This document shows positions 22,722-31,039 of a stretch of 42,466 nt of DNA, piece by piece; position 1 is the first letter of the stretch; each line of letters begins with the position of its first letter. The notes under the pieces are model-generated. The model searched no databases. It saw only the letters and a list, made by a program, of their open reading frames with translations, and was not told where the DNA came from. The translations under genes were made by a program, and so were the position numbers. Source of the DNA: Erysipelotrichaceae bacterium (GTDB lineage: Bacteria; Bacillota_I; Bacilli_A; Erysipelotrichales; Erysipelotrichaceae); NCBI GenBank assembly GCA_024684175.1, contig JAIKXJ010000010.1, positions 1-42,466 on the forward strand. The letters are read 5' to 3'.

Positions 22722-24362
22722 ATGAAACATTTCGGCAAGCTCTTTCTCATCATCCTCATCTGCATGTCTTTGGCTTCCTGCAAGAAGAAGGAACTCAAAG
22801 ACGACATCTATGTCTTTTTCACTTCTGACGTACACTGCGGCGTGGACGAAGGGATGGGGCTCGACGGGCTCAAGGCGCTGGTCGATGAGACAAAAAGCGG
22901 ACACGACTATGTCACACTGGCCGACTGCGGCGACTTTGTCCAAGGTGCCGCGATCGGTACCTTATCGAAAGGCGAACTGATCGTCGACCTGATGAATGCG
23001 GCAGGTTATGACATCGTGACCTTCGGCAACCATGAATTCGACTACGGCATGTCACAGCTTTCCGTTTTGATGGACAAGATGGAATTTGAGACCGTCTTAT
23101 GCAATGCGGAGTATACGGGAAAGAAAGAAAACATCTTCGCCGATGTGAAGCCGTATACGATCAAAGACTATGACGGACACAAAGTGGCCTTCATCGGCGT
23201 GCTGACGCCTTTGACGATCACCGGTTCGACGCCGGGATATTTCATGGAAGACGGAGGATTCGTCTACGGGTTCTGCGCCGGGGAAGACGGGGATGTCCTG
23301 GCAGCCAGGCTGCAGGAAACGGTCGATGCGGCAAGAAAGGAAGGGGCGGATCAGGTCGTCGTCCTGTCACATCTGGGGACCTATGGAGATACTTATGATG
23401 CGGTCTCATTGATCGCCAAGACCAACGGCATCGATGTCGTCCTGGACGGCCACTCGCATTCCGTGATCGTCGAGGACAGGTATCCCAATAAAGACGGGCA
23501 GGATGTCGTCTTGTCTTCGGTCGGAACGAAGTTACAGACTGTCGGTGAGCTGATCCTCGGCAAAGACGGCAGCATCACGGCGCTTCATATCGATGTCTAC
23601 GACAAGAAAGACGAAGTCATGACCGCAAAGATCGCAGAGAGCTTCGCTCAGCTTGAGACGATCCTGAATGAGACGGTCACGGTCTTAGACCACAGTCTGC
23701 CGATCGCCGATGAAGAAGGCATACGCATGGTGCGCAGCCGTGAGACTCCGATGTCGAATTTTGTGGCGGATGCCTACCGTCAGGCGATGGGCACGCAGAT
23801 CGGACTGATCAACGGCGGTGCGGTGCGTGCCGGCTTATCTGCCGGCGAAGTGAAGTATGCCGACCTGCTGAAGGTCGCTCCGTTCCAGAACGAACTGGCT
23901 TCCTGTCGGGCCAGCGGGCAGCAGATCATCGATGCTCTGGAATTCTCCGTAAGGATGACGGAAGGCCTGAATGTCTTCGACGGCAACGCCGTAGGGGAAA
24001 ACGGCGCCTTCCTGCACCCTTCGGGATTGAGATATACGGTCGATACTTCCATACCGTCCGCGGTCGTTGTGAATAACGACGGCATGTTTACGGGCTATGA
24101 CGGGGAGCAGCGCAGGGTGAAGGATGTAATGGTGGAAGAAGAGGGCGGATATGTGCCGATCGATCCGGAAAAACAGTATTCCGTGGCATCCATCAATTAT
24201 GTCCTCTTTGAAAGAGGCGACGGCAATACGGTCTTCGCAGACTGTGAACCGATCGTCGAACACGGTCTCATCGATGTCAATGCCCTGATCGACTACGCCG
24301 TATCCCTGGGTACATTGGAAGGAAAATATACCGGTATCGAAGGCAGGATCATCGTTGAGTAA
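22722..24362 (+). CDS. Lipoprotein 5'-nucleotidase / cyclic-nucleotide phosphodiesterase
   Basis: A surface-anchored metallophosphatase that releases phosphate from extracellular nucleotides. Residues 1-19 are a lipoprotein signal ending in LASC. The calcineurin-type domain (about 28-290) carries TSDVHCG, ADCGDFVQG, FGNHEFDYG, VVLSHLGTYGD and VLDGHSHS. The C-terminal 5'-nucleotidase domain (about 320-545) has NFVADAYRQAMGTQIGLINGGAVRAG and the YTVD/YSVASINYVLFERGDGNT blocks. At 546 residues it is full length. It stands alone between its promoter and the YtrA operon; no clear terminator follows. Confidence 0.92.
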   Translation: MKHFGKLFLIILICMSLASCKKKELKDDIYVFFTSDVHCGVDEGMGLDGLKALVDETKSGHDYVTLADCGDFVQGAAIGTLSKGELIVDLMNAAGYDIVTFGNHEFDYGMSQLSVLMDKMEFETVLCNAEYTGKKENIFADVKPYTIKDYDGHKVAFIGVLTPLTITGSTPGYFMEDGGFVYGFCAGEDGDVLAARLQETVDAARKEGADQVVVLSHLGTYGDTYDAVSLIAKTNGIDVVLDGHSHSVIVEDRYPNKDGQDVVLSSVGTKLQTVGELILGKDGSITALHIDVYDKKDEVMTAKIAESFAQLETILNETVTVLDHSLPIADEEGIRMVRSRETPMSNFVADAYRQAMGTQIGLINGGAVRAGLSAGEVKYADLLKVAPFQNELASCRASGQQIIDALEFSVRMTEGLNVFDGNAVGENGAFLHPSGLRYTVDTSIPSAVVVNNDGMFTGYDGEQRRVKDVMVEEEGGYVPIDPEKQYSVASINYVLFERGDGNTVFADCEPIVEHGLIDVNALIDYAVSLGTLEGKYTGIEGRIIVE

Positions 24363-24389
24363 TTTAAAAAGATAAAAATATAGGAGATA

Positions 24390-24433
24390 AACAGTATATA
24401 ACAGTTGACAACAGTTATATACTGTTTTATTAT
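24390..24433 (+). promoter_or_regulatory. Palindromic promoter-operator of the YtrA operon
   Basis: TTGACA (24405-24410) and TATTAT (24428-24433) with exactly 17 bases between. Perfect 13-base inverted repeats AACAGTATATAAC (24390-24402) and GTTATATACTGTT (24414-24426) surround the -35 and fill the spacer. Each arm contains a GTTATATAC/GTATATAAC core like GntR/YtrA sites. RNA would start about 24440 with a short leader holding GAGG. Confidence 0.85.
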
Positions 24434-24451
24434 GTGATTGAGGTTTAAGAT

Positions 24452-24838
24452 ATGCGCATCATCATAAACAACTCTTCCATGGTCCCGATCTATGAACAGG
24501 TCGTCAATCAGATCAAAGCTCTGATCATTCAAGGCGAATTGAAAGACGGAGACATCCTTCCTTCCGTCCGCAATATGGCGGCGGAACTCAGGATCTCTTC
24601 ACTGACGGTCAAAAAAGCCTATGATTTTTTGGAGGAAGAAGGTCTGGTGACAACGGTCCACGGCAAGGGGACATTCGTGAATGCGGCGGATCAGCAGCTG
24701 GCAGCCGAGGCAAGAAGGAAGGCGGTCGAAGACGAACTTTCCCTTGTTTTGGGCAAGGCTTTTTCCGCCGGTCTGAACAAAGAGGAGGTCTCTCAGATCG
24801 TCGAGATCCTCCTGGAGGACCAATATGATCAAAGTTGA
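24452..24838 (+). CDS. GntR family regulator, YtrA subfamily
   Basis: A 128-residue regulator: winged helix-turn-helix in residues about 1-72 (PIYEQVVNQIKALIIQGEL, LPSVRNMAAELRISSLTVKKAYDFLEEEGLV, HGKGTFV) and a short helical tail for dimerisation, as in YtrA. Such proteins repress the ABC transporter genes they precede and respond to cell-envelope stress. It overlaps the ATPase gene by 14 bases, and the palindromic promoter just upstream is almost certainly its own operator. Start chosen at ATG 24452, eight bases after GAGG. Confidence 0.9.
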   Translation: MRIIINNSSMVPIYEQVVNQIKALIIQGELKDGDILPSVRNMAAELRISSLTVKKAYDFLEEEGLVTTVHGKGTFVNAADQQLAAEARRKAVEDELSLVLGKAFSAGLNKEEVSQIVEILLEDQYDQS

Positions 24839-25676
24839 AAACCTGAAAAAACGATATGATGATTTCTGTCTCGACCTGTCGTTTGAGCTTCCCAAGGGAA
24901 GGGTCAGCGGCCTGGTCGGACGCAACGGCGCGGGAAAATCGACGACTTTGAAGTCGATCCTGGGCTTGATCAAGACCGATGAAGGAAAGGTCACGATCTT
25001 CGGTAAAGACGTGAAAGATCTGAACATTGAAGACCGGCAGAGACTGGGGATCGCCATGTCGGAATCTTCCTTTTCGGTCTATCTGAACATCGCGGCGATA
25101 AGTAAGATCCTGAAACAGATGTATCCGTCTTTTGAAGAAAAGCGTTTCTTTGAGCTGTGCGAAAGGATGTCACTTCCTTTGCATAAGCAGATCAAGGAGT
25201 TTTCCACCGGCATGAAAGCCAGACTCAAGGTGATCATCGCCCTGTCCCATCGGGCGGACCTGCTGCTGCTGGATGAGCCGACGGCGGGTCTGGATGTGGA
25301 AGCCCGCAACGAGATCCTGGATATCTTACGCGATTATCTGGCGGAAAATGAGGAGGCTTCCTTACTGATCTCATCCCACATCTCTTCCGATTTGGAAGGC
25401 TTATGCGATGACATCTATCTGATCAATGACGGCAAGATCCTTTTACATGAAGCGACGGATGAACTGCTGGACAAATACGGCGTCATCAAGGCCGATGAGG
25501 CTTTGTTCGAACGTCTCGACAAGGAACATATCCTGGCGTATAAGAAAGAAAAATTCGGTTATTCTTTATTCACCGACGAGAAAAACTACTACAAAGAGAA
25601 TTATCCTGAGGCCGTGATCGAAAACGGCAGCATCGATGATCTGATCCTGATCATGGGAAAAAGGAGGGAAGGATGA
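24825..25676 (+). CDS. ABC transporter ATP-binding protein
   Basis: A 283-residue ATPase with Walker A GRNGAGKST (about residues 35-43), an ABC signature in the variant form FSTGMKARL, Walker B LLLLDEPT and the switch histidine in SSHI. The C-terminal 70 residues extend past the ATPase domain, as in bacitracin or drug exporter ATPases. It is translationally linked to the YtrA regulator (14-base overlap) and to the permease (4-base overlap). The exported substrate is unknown; a role in resistance to an envelope-active compound is inferred from the YtrA context. Confidence 0.92.
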   Translation: MIKVENLKKRYDDFCLDLSFELPKGRVSGLVGRNGAGKSTTLKSILGLIKTDEGKVTIFGKDVKDLNIEDRQRLGIAMSESSFSVYLNIAAISKILKQMYPSFEEKRFFELCERMSLPLHKQIKEFSTGMKARLKVIIALSHRADLLLLDEPTAGLDVEARNEILDILRDYLAENEEASLLISSHISSDLEGLCDDIYLINDGKILLHEATDELLDKYGVIKADEALFERLDKEHILAYKKEKFGYSLFTDEKNYYKENYPEAVIENGSIDDLILIMGKRREG

Positions 25677-26323
25677 AGGGATTGTTCGTAAAAGACCTGT
25701 ATCTGAACTTCATGAACCGGAAGAACCTGGTGACGTATCTGTTCATCTCGGTCTTCATGGCCTTTGCGATGGACGGATACTTTATCATCAGCTATACGAC
25801 GATGCTGCTGGGGATCCTGGCGGTCGGGACGATCAGTTACGATGAATTTGACGGCGGCATGAGTTTTCTGATGTGCCTTCCGCTCACGCGGAAAGACTAT
25901 GTCAAAGAGAAGTTCCTCTATTGTCTTGTCATGGAGAGCCTCGGGGCACTGTCCGGCATCGTCATCTATGCCGTGGTCTCTTTGATCCGGAAGGTTCCGT
26001 TTTCTTTATCGGAAAGTCTGCTGTATGCGCTCTTCAGCATCTTCGCACTGTCGCTGATGTTGTATCTCATGATCACGGTACAGCTGAAGTACGGCAGCGA
26101 AAGAAGCCGGCTGACGATGGTGGTCATCTGCGGTGTCATCTTTGCCCAGGCGCTGCTGGCGAGACAGTTCAAAGGATTGCAGGAGGCATTCTTCAAACTG
26201 GCTGACTTTCTCAGCAAATGCCCGCCGGTCTTGCTGAGCGGTCTTGCCTTGCTCTTTTATCTGACCGCCTCCTTCGTCTTATACCGGCTGTCGGTGAAGA
26301 TCATGGAAAACAAAGAATTCTGA
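25673..26323 (+). CDS. ABC-2 type permease subunit
   Basis: A 216-residue membrane protein with six hydrophobic segments (near residues 15-38, 40-60, 85-108, 118-138, 145-160 and 183-205). It is of the ABC2_membrane type that pairs with YtrA-linked ATPases; GMSFLMCLPLTRKDYVKEKFLYCL after the second helix is typical of this family. ATG overlaps the ATPase stop codon by four bases. A terminator starts at the last base of its stop codon, closing the three-gene operon. Confidence 0.88.
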   Translation: MKGLFVKDLYLNFMNRKNLVTYLFISVFMAFAMDGYFIISYTTMLLGILAVGTISYDEFDGGMSFLMCLPLTRKDYVKEKFLYCLVMESLGALSGIVIYAVVSLIRKVPFSLSESLLYALFSIFALSLMLYLMITVQLKYGSERSRLTMVVICGVIFAQALLARQFKGLQEAFFKLADFLSKCPPVLLSGLALLFYLTASFVLYRLSVKIMENKEF

Positions 26324-26351
26324 GATCCGCTGCAAGGCGGATCTTTCTTTG
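26323..26351 (+). terminator. Terminator of the YtrA-ABC operon
   Basis: Stem AGATCCGC (26323-26330) and GCGGATCT (26337-26344) with loop TGCAAG, then TTCTTTG. The first base belongs to the permease stop codon. Confidence 0.85.
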
Positions 26352-26423
26352 TTTCGGCATTTTTCAAGAATTTTACAGTTGAGCGCTTTTATGCATCAAA
26401 TCCGCTGTTTTTGAATGCGGGTA

Positions 26424-26455
26424 GGCCTTGCCGGGAGTGCAAAGGCTTTCTTTTT
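26424..26455 (+). terminator. Second terminator, before the Na/Pi gene
   Basis: GGCCTTGC (26424-26431) pairs with GCAA-A-GGCT (26439-26447) with one bulged A and a seven-base loop, followed by TTTCTTTTT. It lies about 80 bases after the operon terminator, so it may end a short unrecognised transcript or insulate the Na/Pi gene. Confidence 0.55.
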
Positions 26456-26465
26456 GACCCCGTTT

Positions 26466-26474
26466 TGGTATATT
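26466..26474 (+). promoter_or_regulatory. Extended -10 promoter of the Na/Pi gene
   Basis: TGGTATATT (TGnTATAAT-like) at 26466-26474 places the RNA start near 26481, at the AAAAGGAG ribosome site. A TTGACC at 26454 is too close to act as its -35. A TATAAA at 26478 would start RNA after the ribosome site and is less likely. Confidence 0.45.
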
Positions 26475-26495
26475 GTGTATAAAAGGAGTCAGAAC

Positions 26496-28172
26496 TTGGA
26501 CAATACGAACTTTCTGTTTGAATTCTTGCATCTTCTCGCCGGTATCGGTATTTTTCTGACCGGCTGCGATATCATGTCCAGCAATCTGGAAGCGGTCTGT
26601 TCGGACCGTCTGCGTGAGCTGCTGGCCAAAGTCTCCAATAATAAGATCGTCGGTGTCCTGATCGGCACGGCGGCAACGATCGCGATCTCCTCTTCCGGTG
26701 CGATGACGGTCATGGCGATCGGTTTCGTCAATGCCCACATCATCACGATGAAGCAGGCAGCCACGATCATTTTCGGCGGTGAGATCGGTACGACGCTGAC
26801 CGGTCAGCTGGTCGCCTTAGGTATGATGGGCGGCAGCGACATCGACCTCAACTTCCTGTTCTCTTCGCTGGCAGGCATCGGTGTCTTCTTATCCATGTTT
26901 GCCAAAAAAGACAAGGTCCGTCTCTTCGGTGCGGTCCTGACCGGTTTCGGTCTTTTGTTTGCCGGCCTCGATGTGATGTCCGGAGCCATGACGGAATTCT
27001 CCCGTTCGCCGGCTCTGAAGGCGGCGATCGCCAGAGTGGATTCTTCTTTATTGCTGATCATCTTCGGTGCCGTTCTGACGGCCCTCATCCAGTCCTCGAC
27101 CGCCATCACGTCCATCTCCATTTCAATGGTCGCCGTCGGACTGATCACGATCTCGCAAGGTATCTATCTGACTTTAGGCGCCAATGTCGGTACCTGTCTG
27201 ACCGGCATGCTGGCGGGAATGAAGTCGGAGAGCGTCAACGCCAAGAGGACTTCGCTGATGCAGCTGATCTTCAATATCGGCGGTGTTGTCCTGGTCTACA
27301 TCATCGATCTGATCATGAAGATCGTCACCGGCGGCAGCCTGTCTTTCGGCATCCTTTTTGAAAATATGTTCCCGGGTCTTCCGCATACGCAGCTGGCCAT
27401 GTTCCATACGATCTTCAATATCGCTTCCGTCATCATCGTCCTTCCGCTGGTCGACAGTCTCGTTGCTTTGACGGAAAAGCTGATCAAGGACGAGGAGCCC
27501 AAGGAGAAGAAGGAACACTTCTATTTCGTCGATGAGAACATCCTGACGACGCCTTCGATCGCCGTTGAACAGATCAAGCAGGAGATCGTCAATATGGCCA
27601 ACATCTCCATGCAGAACTTCAATATCGCGATGGACATGCTGAAGACGGAAGATTTCTCGAGACAGGGCGAACTGGAAGACAACGAACAGGAACTCAACTT
27701 CCTGAATAAAGAGCTGGTCGAACTGATCGTGAAGCTCGGTCAGAGCCAGAAGCTGAATAAGAGCGACAACCGCTATCTGTCTTCCACCTACAAGACGATC
27801 GCCGACCTGGAAAGGATCGGTGACTATGCATCGAACCTGTCGGTCTGTGCCAAAAACCTGAAGGATGACAAACTGTCCGATGCGATCATCAACGAACTCG
27901 ATGTCATGCGTCATCTGATCAACCGCTTATATATGCTGGTGATCGATTCTTACAAGAGCGGCAAGCGCAAAGTCACCAAACAGATCATAGATCTGCGTGA
28001 CAACGTCCAGGGCTTGTCGAACCTGATGGTCAAGATCTATATCAAGAGGCTCAACGAAAAAGAACTGACGGCAGCCAGCGGCGGTGAGTATCTCAAGATC
28101 TGCAACGACACCAGACGTGTCTCGGAACATCTGATCAACCTGATCGATACCGACTACATCCTCAATCACTAG
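26496..28172 (+). CDS. Na/Pi cotransporter family protein with PhoU-like tail
   Basis: A 558-residue membrane transporter. The N-terminal half (about 1-330) has the duplicated NptA-type core; the second copy keeps ALIQSSTAITSISI, while the first reads AIAISSSGAMTV, with Ser in place of the usual Gln of QSSS. GEIGTTLTGQ and GANVGTCLTGM are the paired family motifs. The C-terminal 200 residues are PhoU-like helices (DLERIGDYASNLS). TTG at 26496 is the likely start, seven bases after AAAAGGAG; an in-frame ATG at 26415 lies in the terminator region. Phosphate import driven by sodium is the family role. Confidence 0.88.
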   Translation: MDNTNFLFEFLHLLAGIGIFLTGCDIMSSNLEAVCSDRLRELLAKVSNNKIVGVLIGTAATIAISSSGAMTVMAIGFVNAHIITMKQAATIIFGGEIGTTLTGQLVALGMMGGSDIDLNFLFSSLAGIGVFLSMFAKKDKVRLFGAVLTGFGLLFAGLDVMSGAMTEFSRSPALKAAIARVDSSLLLIIFGAVLTALIQSSTAITSISISMVAVGLITISQGIYLTLGANVGTCLTGMLAGMKSESVNAKRTSLMQLIFNIGGVVLVYIIDLIMKIVTGGSLSFGILFENMFPGLPHTQLAMFHTIFNIASVIIVLPLVDSLVALTEKLIKDEEPKEKKEHFYFVDENILTTPSIAVEQIKQEIVNMANISMQNFNIAMDMLKTEDFSRQGELEDNEQELNFLNKELVELIVKLGQSQKLNKSDNRYLSSTYKTIADLERIGDYASNLSVCAKNLKDDKLSDAIINELDVMRHLINRLYMLVIDSYKSGKRKVTKQIIDLRDNVQGLSNLMVKIYIKRLNEKELTAASGGEYLKICNDTRRVSEHLINLIDTDYILNH

Positions 28173-28182
28173 AAACAAGACG

Positions 28183-28204
28183 GCCTGTGCAAACAGGCTT
28201 TTTT
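28183..28204 (+). terminator. Terminator of the Na/Pi gene
   Basis: GCCTGT (28183-28188) and ACAGGC (28193-28198) around GCAA, then six T. Confidence 0.85.
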
Positions 28205-28235
28205 GTTGTGTTGGTCCCTGATCAGCCGGATATCT

Positions 28236-28241
28236 TATAAT
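28236..28241 (+). promoter_or_regulatory. -10 box of the orphan lipoprotein gene
   Basis: TATAAT at 28236-28241; TTGGTC at 28211-28216 is a distant (19-base) -35 candidate. Confidence 0.5.
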
Positions 28242-28270
28242 GAAAACGGAAGATGTAAGGAGCGTCGGAT

Positions 28271-29308
28271 ATGAAGAAAAAAGGGAGGGTGTTTATGTCG
28301 TTTCTGCTTGGCAGTGTGCTGCTGCTTTCGGTTTTCGGATGTGAAAAAAATGAAGAGATCGAAGAAGGACCGGTCGACGGCGGGAATACCCATCATGTCG
28401 ATCCGGATGCGCCGAAGCATATCGATTCCTCAAAGATCGCTTCTTTAGACATTTATGCCTTTATCGCGAACCGTTACTATGGCGACGAAGATCACGATTT
28501 TCATTTTTCGATCGTCGGGGAAGACGGCGGATCGGTCTTTGCGGAAGAGTACAGCGGGGCGAGAGAAAAGGCCGATGAGGCACTGCTCGGGCAGGTACAG
28601 GAAGTCATTGAGCGGAATGAACTCACTTCTTTCAACGGCGTCTATGATGTGACGGCCGGCATCGCTCCGGAGTATCAAGCCAGAAGTTTTCTGGTGACTT
28701 ATGATTCAGGGGAGAAGATCGCATTCACGATGGACAACGATCCTTATGCCCTGTGGGCTGAGGAGCTCTATGACGTTTTCGCCGATTGGCTGCATGAAAA
28801 AGGAAATGATGTATTGTATCCGGCAGAAGACGACTCGCTTATGACGAGATTCCGCCTGTCGTATACCGACGGCGACGGTCTGCAGACGGAATATTCCGAT
28901 ATCTACATCCGCGATGAAAACGATGAAAAGAAACTCGTCTTGATGCGCTCGGTCTATGATCAAAAAGAGGAACGGGAGATCAAAGAGGACTACATCGGCT
29001 TCCCGGAAGCTTATTTTGAAGGCTTGAGCAAGATCATCGCCGACAGCCATGTGCTGAGGAACTATCGGTTTTCCGAGTACGATCATAAAGAAGGCAATTA
29101 CGGCAATCATGAAGCCGGTTATTACGGAATGGGTGACAAATCCACTTTCGATGAGGAAGAAGACAGTGAGATGATGGATCTGGATATCTATCTGGAGTAC
29201 GGATCCGGCAGCCGCTACAACATCGAGACGAAGAAGGAAAGCGAGATCGAAGCCTTCCTGCCGCTGATCGAAGAACTGCTGACGTATCACGAAAAACTGT
29301 TTGAATAA
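28271..29308 (+). CDS. Putative lipoprotein of unknown function
   Basis: I do not recognise this 345-residue protein. It has a lipoprotein signal (basic MKKKGR, hydrophobic core, SVFGC with Cys24) and a very acidic linker (EKNEEIEEGPVDGG). The rest is acidic and aromatic-rich, without membrane helices or known motifs; KIAFTMDNDPYALWAEELYDVFADWL and a later repeat-like SDIYIRDEND suggest two similar beta-rich modules, but this is only an impression. AAGGAG sits eight bases before ATG. It is a single-gene unit with its own promoter and a strong terminator. Probably surface-exposed. Confidence 0.8.
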   Translation: MKKKGRVFMSFLLGSVLLLSVFGCEKNEEIEEGPVDGGNTHHVDPDAPKHIDSSKIASLDIYAFIANRYYGDEDHDFHFSIVGEDGGSVFAEEYSGAREKADEALLGQVQEVIERNELTSFNGVYDVTAGIAPEYQARSFLVTYDSGEKIAFTMDNDPYALWAEELYDVFADWLHEKGNDVLYPAEDDSLMTRFRLSYTDGDGLQTEYSDIYIRDENDEKKLVLMRSVYDQKEEREIKEDYIGFPEAYFEGLSKIIADSHVLRNYRFSEYDHKEGNYGNHEAGYYGMGDKSTFDEEEDSEMMDLDIYLEYGSGSRYNIETKKESEIEAFLPLIEELLTYHEKLFE

Positions 29309-29323
29309 GCTGAAAACATGAGG

Positions 29324-29354
29324 AGGCTCTGTCCTGACGGACAGAGCCTTTTTT
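29324..29354 (+). terminator. Terminator of the orphan lipoprotein gene
   Basis: 11-bp perfect stem AGGCTCTGTCC (29324-29334) and GGACAGAGCCT (29339-29349), loop TGAC, then five T. Confidence 0.9.
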
Positions 29355-29362
29355 GACTCATC

Positions 29363-29391
29363 TTGAAAAAAGAGAGCTTCTGCGATATAAC
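29363..29391 (+). promoter_or_regulatory. Promoter of the hydrolase-methyltransferase operon
   Basis: TTGAAA (29363-29368), 17-base spacer, TATAAC (29386-29391). RNA start near 29398; the first gene starts at 29460. Confidence 0.65.
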
Positions 29392-29459
29392 AGTAAGCAG
29401 AGGCTAACTGCAGGAGATGTCGGACAAATCCTCAGGGCATGAGAAAGGAAGTTACAGCT

Positions 29460-30380
29460 ATGGCAAAACGGATATTTACAGCGGAGAACGACGGTTTTGT
29501 CGGTGCCTATTACGGCGGGCCTTCCGGCAGCAGAAAAGGAATGATCCTGATGCTGGGAGACTCTTCGGAAGACTATATGGCAAGATGCGGTGCCGCCTGG
29601 CTCAAAGAACGAGGCTGTCACGTCTTGTGCATGTCGGCAGACAAGAAAGATTACGGTCATCACAACTATCCGCTGGAGCGTTTTTCCAAAGCGATCGCCT
29701 TTCTGAAAAACGAAGGAATGGAAAAGATCGGCATCGCCGGTGCTTCGACGACCGGCATGCTGGCACTGGTAACGGCGTCCTATTATCCTGAGATCTCACT
29801 GACGATCGCCATGTCACCGAGCGATTTCGTCATGGAAGGTTTTTACCGGGACGGCAAAGACGGGGCAAAAGAGCGTCCGGGAGATAAAGAATCGACACTG
29901 AGCTGGCAAGGGAAGCCTCTGCCTTATCTGCCGTATGCCTACCGTCATCCGGAGTATTGGCAGAAACTGAAACAAGAGGCAAAGCGGGGCGGCGATCTCG
30001 CGGCAGCCAGAGAGATGTTCGACGAATCCGAGCGGCTGCATCCGCTGAAAGAAGAAGAAAAGATCAAAGTGGAGAAGATCCGCGGGAAGATCGTCTTCAT
30101 CGGCGCACAAGACGATGTGCTCTGGGATACCTGCAAGTATATCCGGCGGATGGAAAAAAGACTGGCGGAAAAGGAACACGAATGCAGCTATGAAGCACTG
30201 CTGTATGAACACGGGACGCATTTCGTCTTTCCGGAATCGATGCTGAAAAAGATGCTGCCGGTCGGTTCGAAGTTCTTCGTCGGTCTGATGTTCAAGGCAG
30301 GCAGGCTGTATCCGAAGCAGTGCAGGGAAACGCGCATCGATATCGATAAGAAGCTCACAAGGATCTTATCTGTCTGGTAG
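29460..30380 (+). CDS. BAAT-like acyl-CoA thioesterase/acyltransferase-fold hydrolase
   Basis: A 306-residue alpha/beta hydrolase. The nucleophile elbow GIAGASTTGML, followed by TIAMSPSDFVMEGFYRDG, matches the C-terminal domain of bile acid-CoA:amino acid N-acyltransferase/acyl-CoA thioesterase proteins, where the GxS(T)xG serine may be replaced by Cys in the transferases; here it is Ser. ARDDVLW-like GAQDDVLWDTCKYIRRM and YEHGTHFVFPESM hold the likely acid and histidine. The N-terminal immunoglobulin-like domain of BAAT is absent. ATG 29460 follows GAAAGGAAG. First gene of a tight operon; substrate unknown. Confidence 0.78.
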   Translation: MAKRIFTAENDGFVGAYYGGPSGSRKGMILMLGDSSEDYMARCGAAWLKERGCHVLCMSADKKDYGHHNYPLERFSKAIAFLKNEGMEKIGIAGASTTGMLALVTASYYPEISLTIAMSPSDFVMEGFYRDGKDGAKERPGDKESTLSWQGKPLPYLPYAYRHPEYWQKLKQEAKRGGDLAAAREMFDESERLHPLKEEEKIKVEKIRGKIVFIGAQDDVLWDTCKYIRRMEKRLAEKEHECSYEALLYEHGTHFVFPESMLKKMLPVGSKFFVGLMFKAGRLYPKQCRETRIDIDKKLTRILSVW

Positions 30381-30391
30381 AAAGAGATGAT

Positions 30392-31027
30392 ATGAAAAAA
30401 GAATATAGGGCGGAAAAACTGATCGCGGTCAGCCGCTATCGGAACTACTTCCCGACCTTGGAGGAAGATCTGAAACAAGACATCCTCGCAAGGATGAGGG
30501 AACTGCTGCAGGAAGAAAAAGAGTATTGCGATGAAGGCAACTACAGGCATATGGCACAGATCCTGACGTCGATCGCCTTGTACGAGGTCCTGCAAAGACA
30601 CGGCAGGAGCGAAGAAGAAGCTTATGCGATCGTTTCGCAAAAGATGTGGGATTTTCTGGATCCGGGTCCGATGAAAAAGATGGCAAAGCTGCCGTTTTTC
30701 CTGCCGCTGATGAAAAAGATCGTTCCCTTCGGTTTCAAGAAAGGTTCCGGCAAAGGCTGGCGCTATACCTGGCACGAAAAGGATCCCGAAGACGAATTTC
30801 ATTTCGAATGTAACGAATGTATCTATGAAAAGATCCTGCGGCCAAGAGAGATGCTGAAGCTGGGAGCGATGTGCTGCCATGCGGACATCATCAACTACGG
30901 TGACCTGCCCTATACCGATTTCAGGCGGACCCAAACGCTGTGTCAGGGCGGTGATCTCTGCGATTTTTGTTTCATTCGTCATAAAACGGATGCGGGAAAA
31001 GGCTGGACACGCTTTAAAAGCATATGA
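30392..31027 (+). CDS. L-2-amino-thiazoline-4-carboxylate hydrolase-like protein
   Basis: A 211-residue cytoplasmic protein. The C-terminal block FHFECNECIYEKI, MCCHADIINYGDLPYTDF, RTQTLCQGGDLCDFCFI has the Cys and Asp pattern of the ATC hydrolase family (PF14196), whose founding Pseudomonas enzyme opens the thiazoline ring on the way to cysteine. The N-terminal part is helical. Many family members in gut Bacillota have no known substrate, so the name states family only. Twelve bases after the BAAT-like gene and 13 before the first methyltransferase, so co-transcribed. Confidence 0.8.
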   Translation: MKKEYRAEKLIAVSRYRNYFPTLEEDLKQDILARMRELLQEEKEYCDEGNYRHMAQILTSIALYEVLQRHGRSEEEAYAIVSQKMWDFLDPGPMKKMAKLPFFLPLMKKIVPFGFKKGSGKGWRYTWHEKDPEDEFHFECNECIYEKILRPREMLKLGAMCCHADIINYGDLPYTDFRRTQTLCQGGDLCDFCFIRHKTDAGKGWTRFKSI

Positions 31028-31039
31028 GAGGGACAGGAT

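Noticed and set aside
29417..29791. A 124-codon frame starting after GGAG just before the BAAT-like gene
   Set aside because: GGAG is only one base from its ATG, the sequence is Arg/Ser-rich without motifs, and the overlapping frame has a clear hydrolase fold signature.
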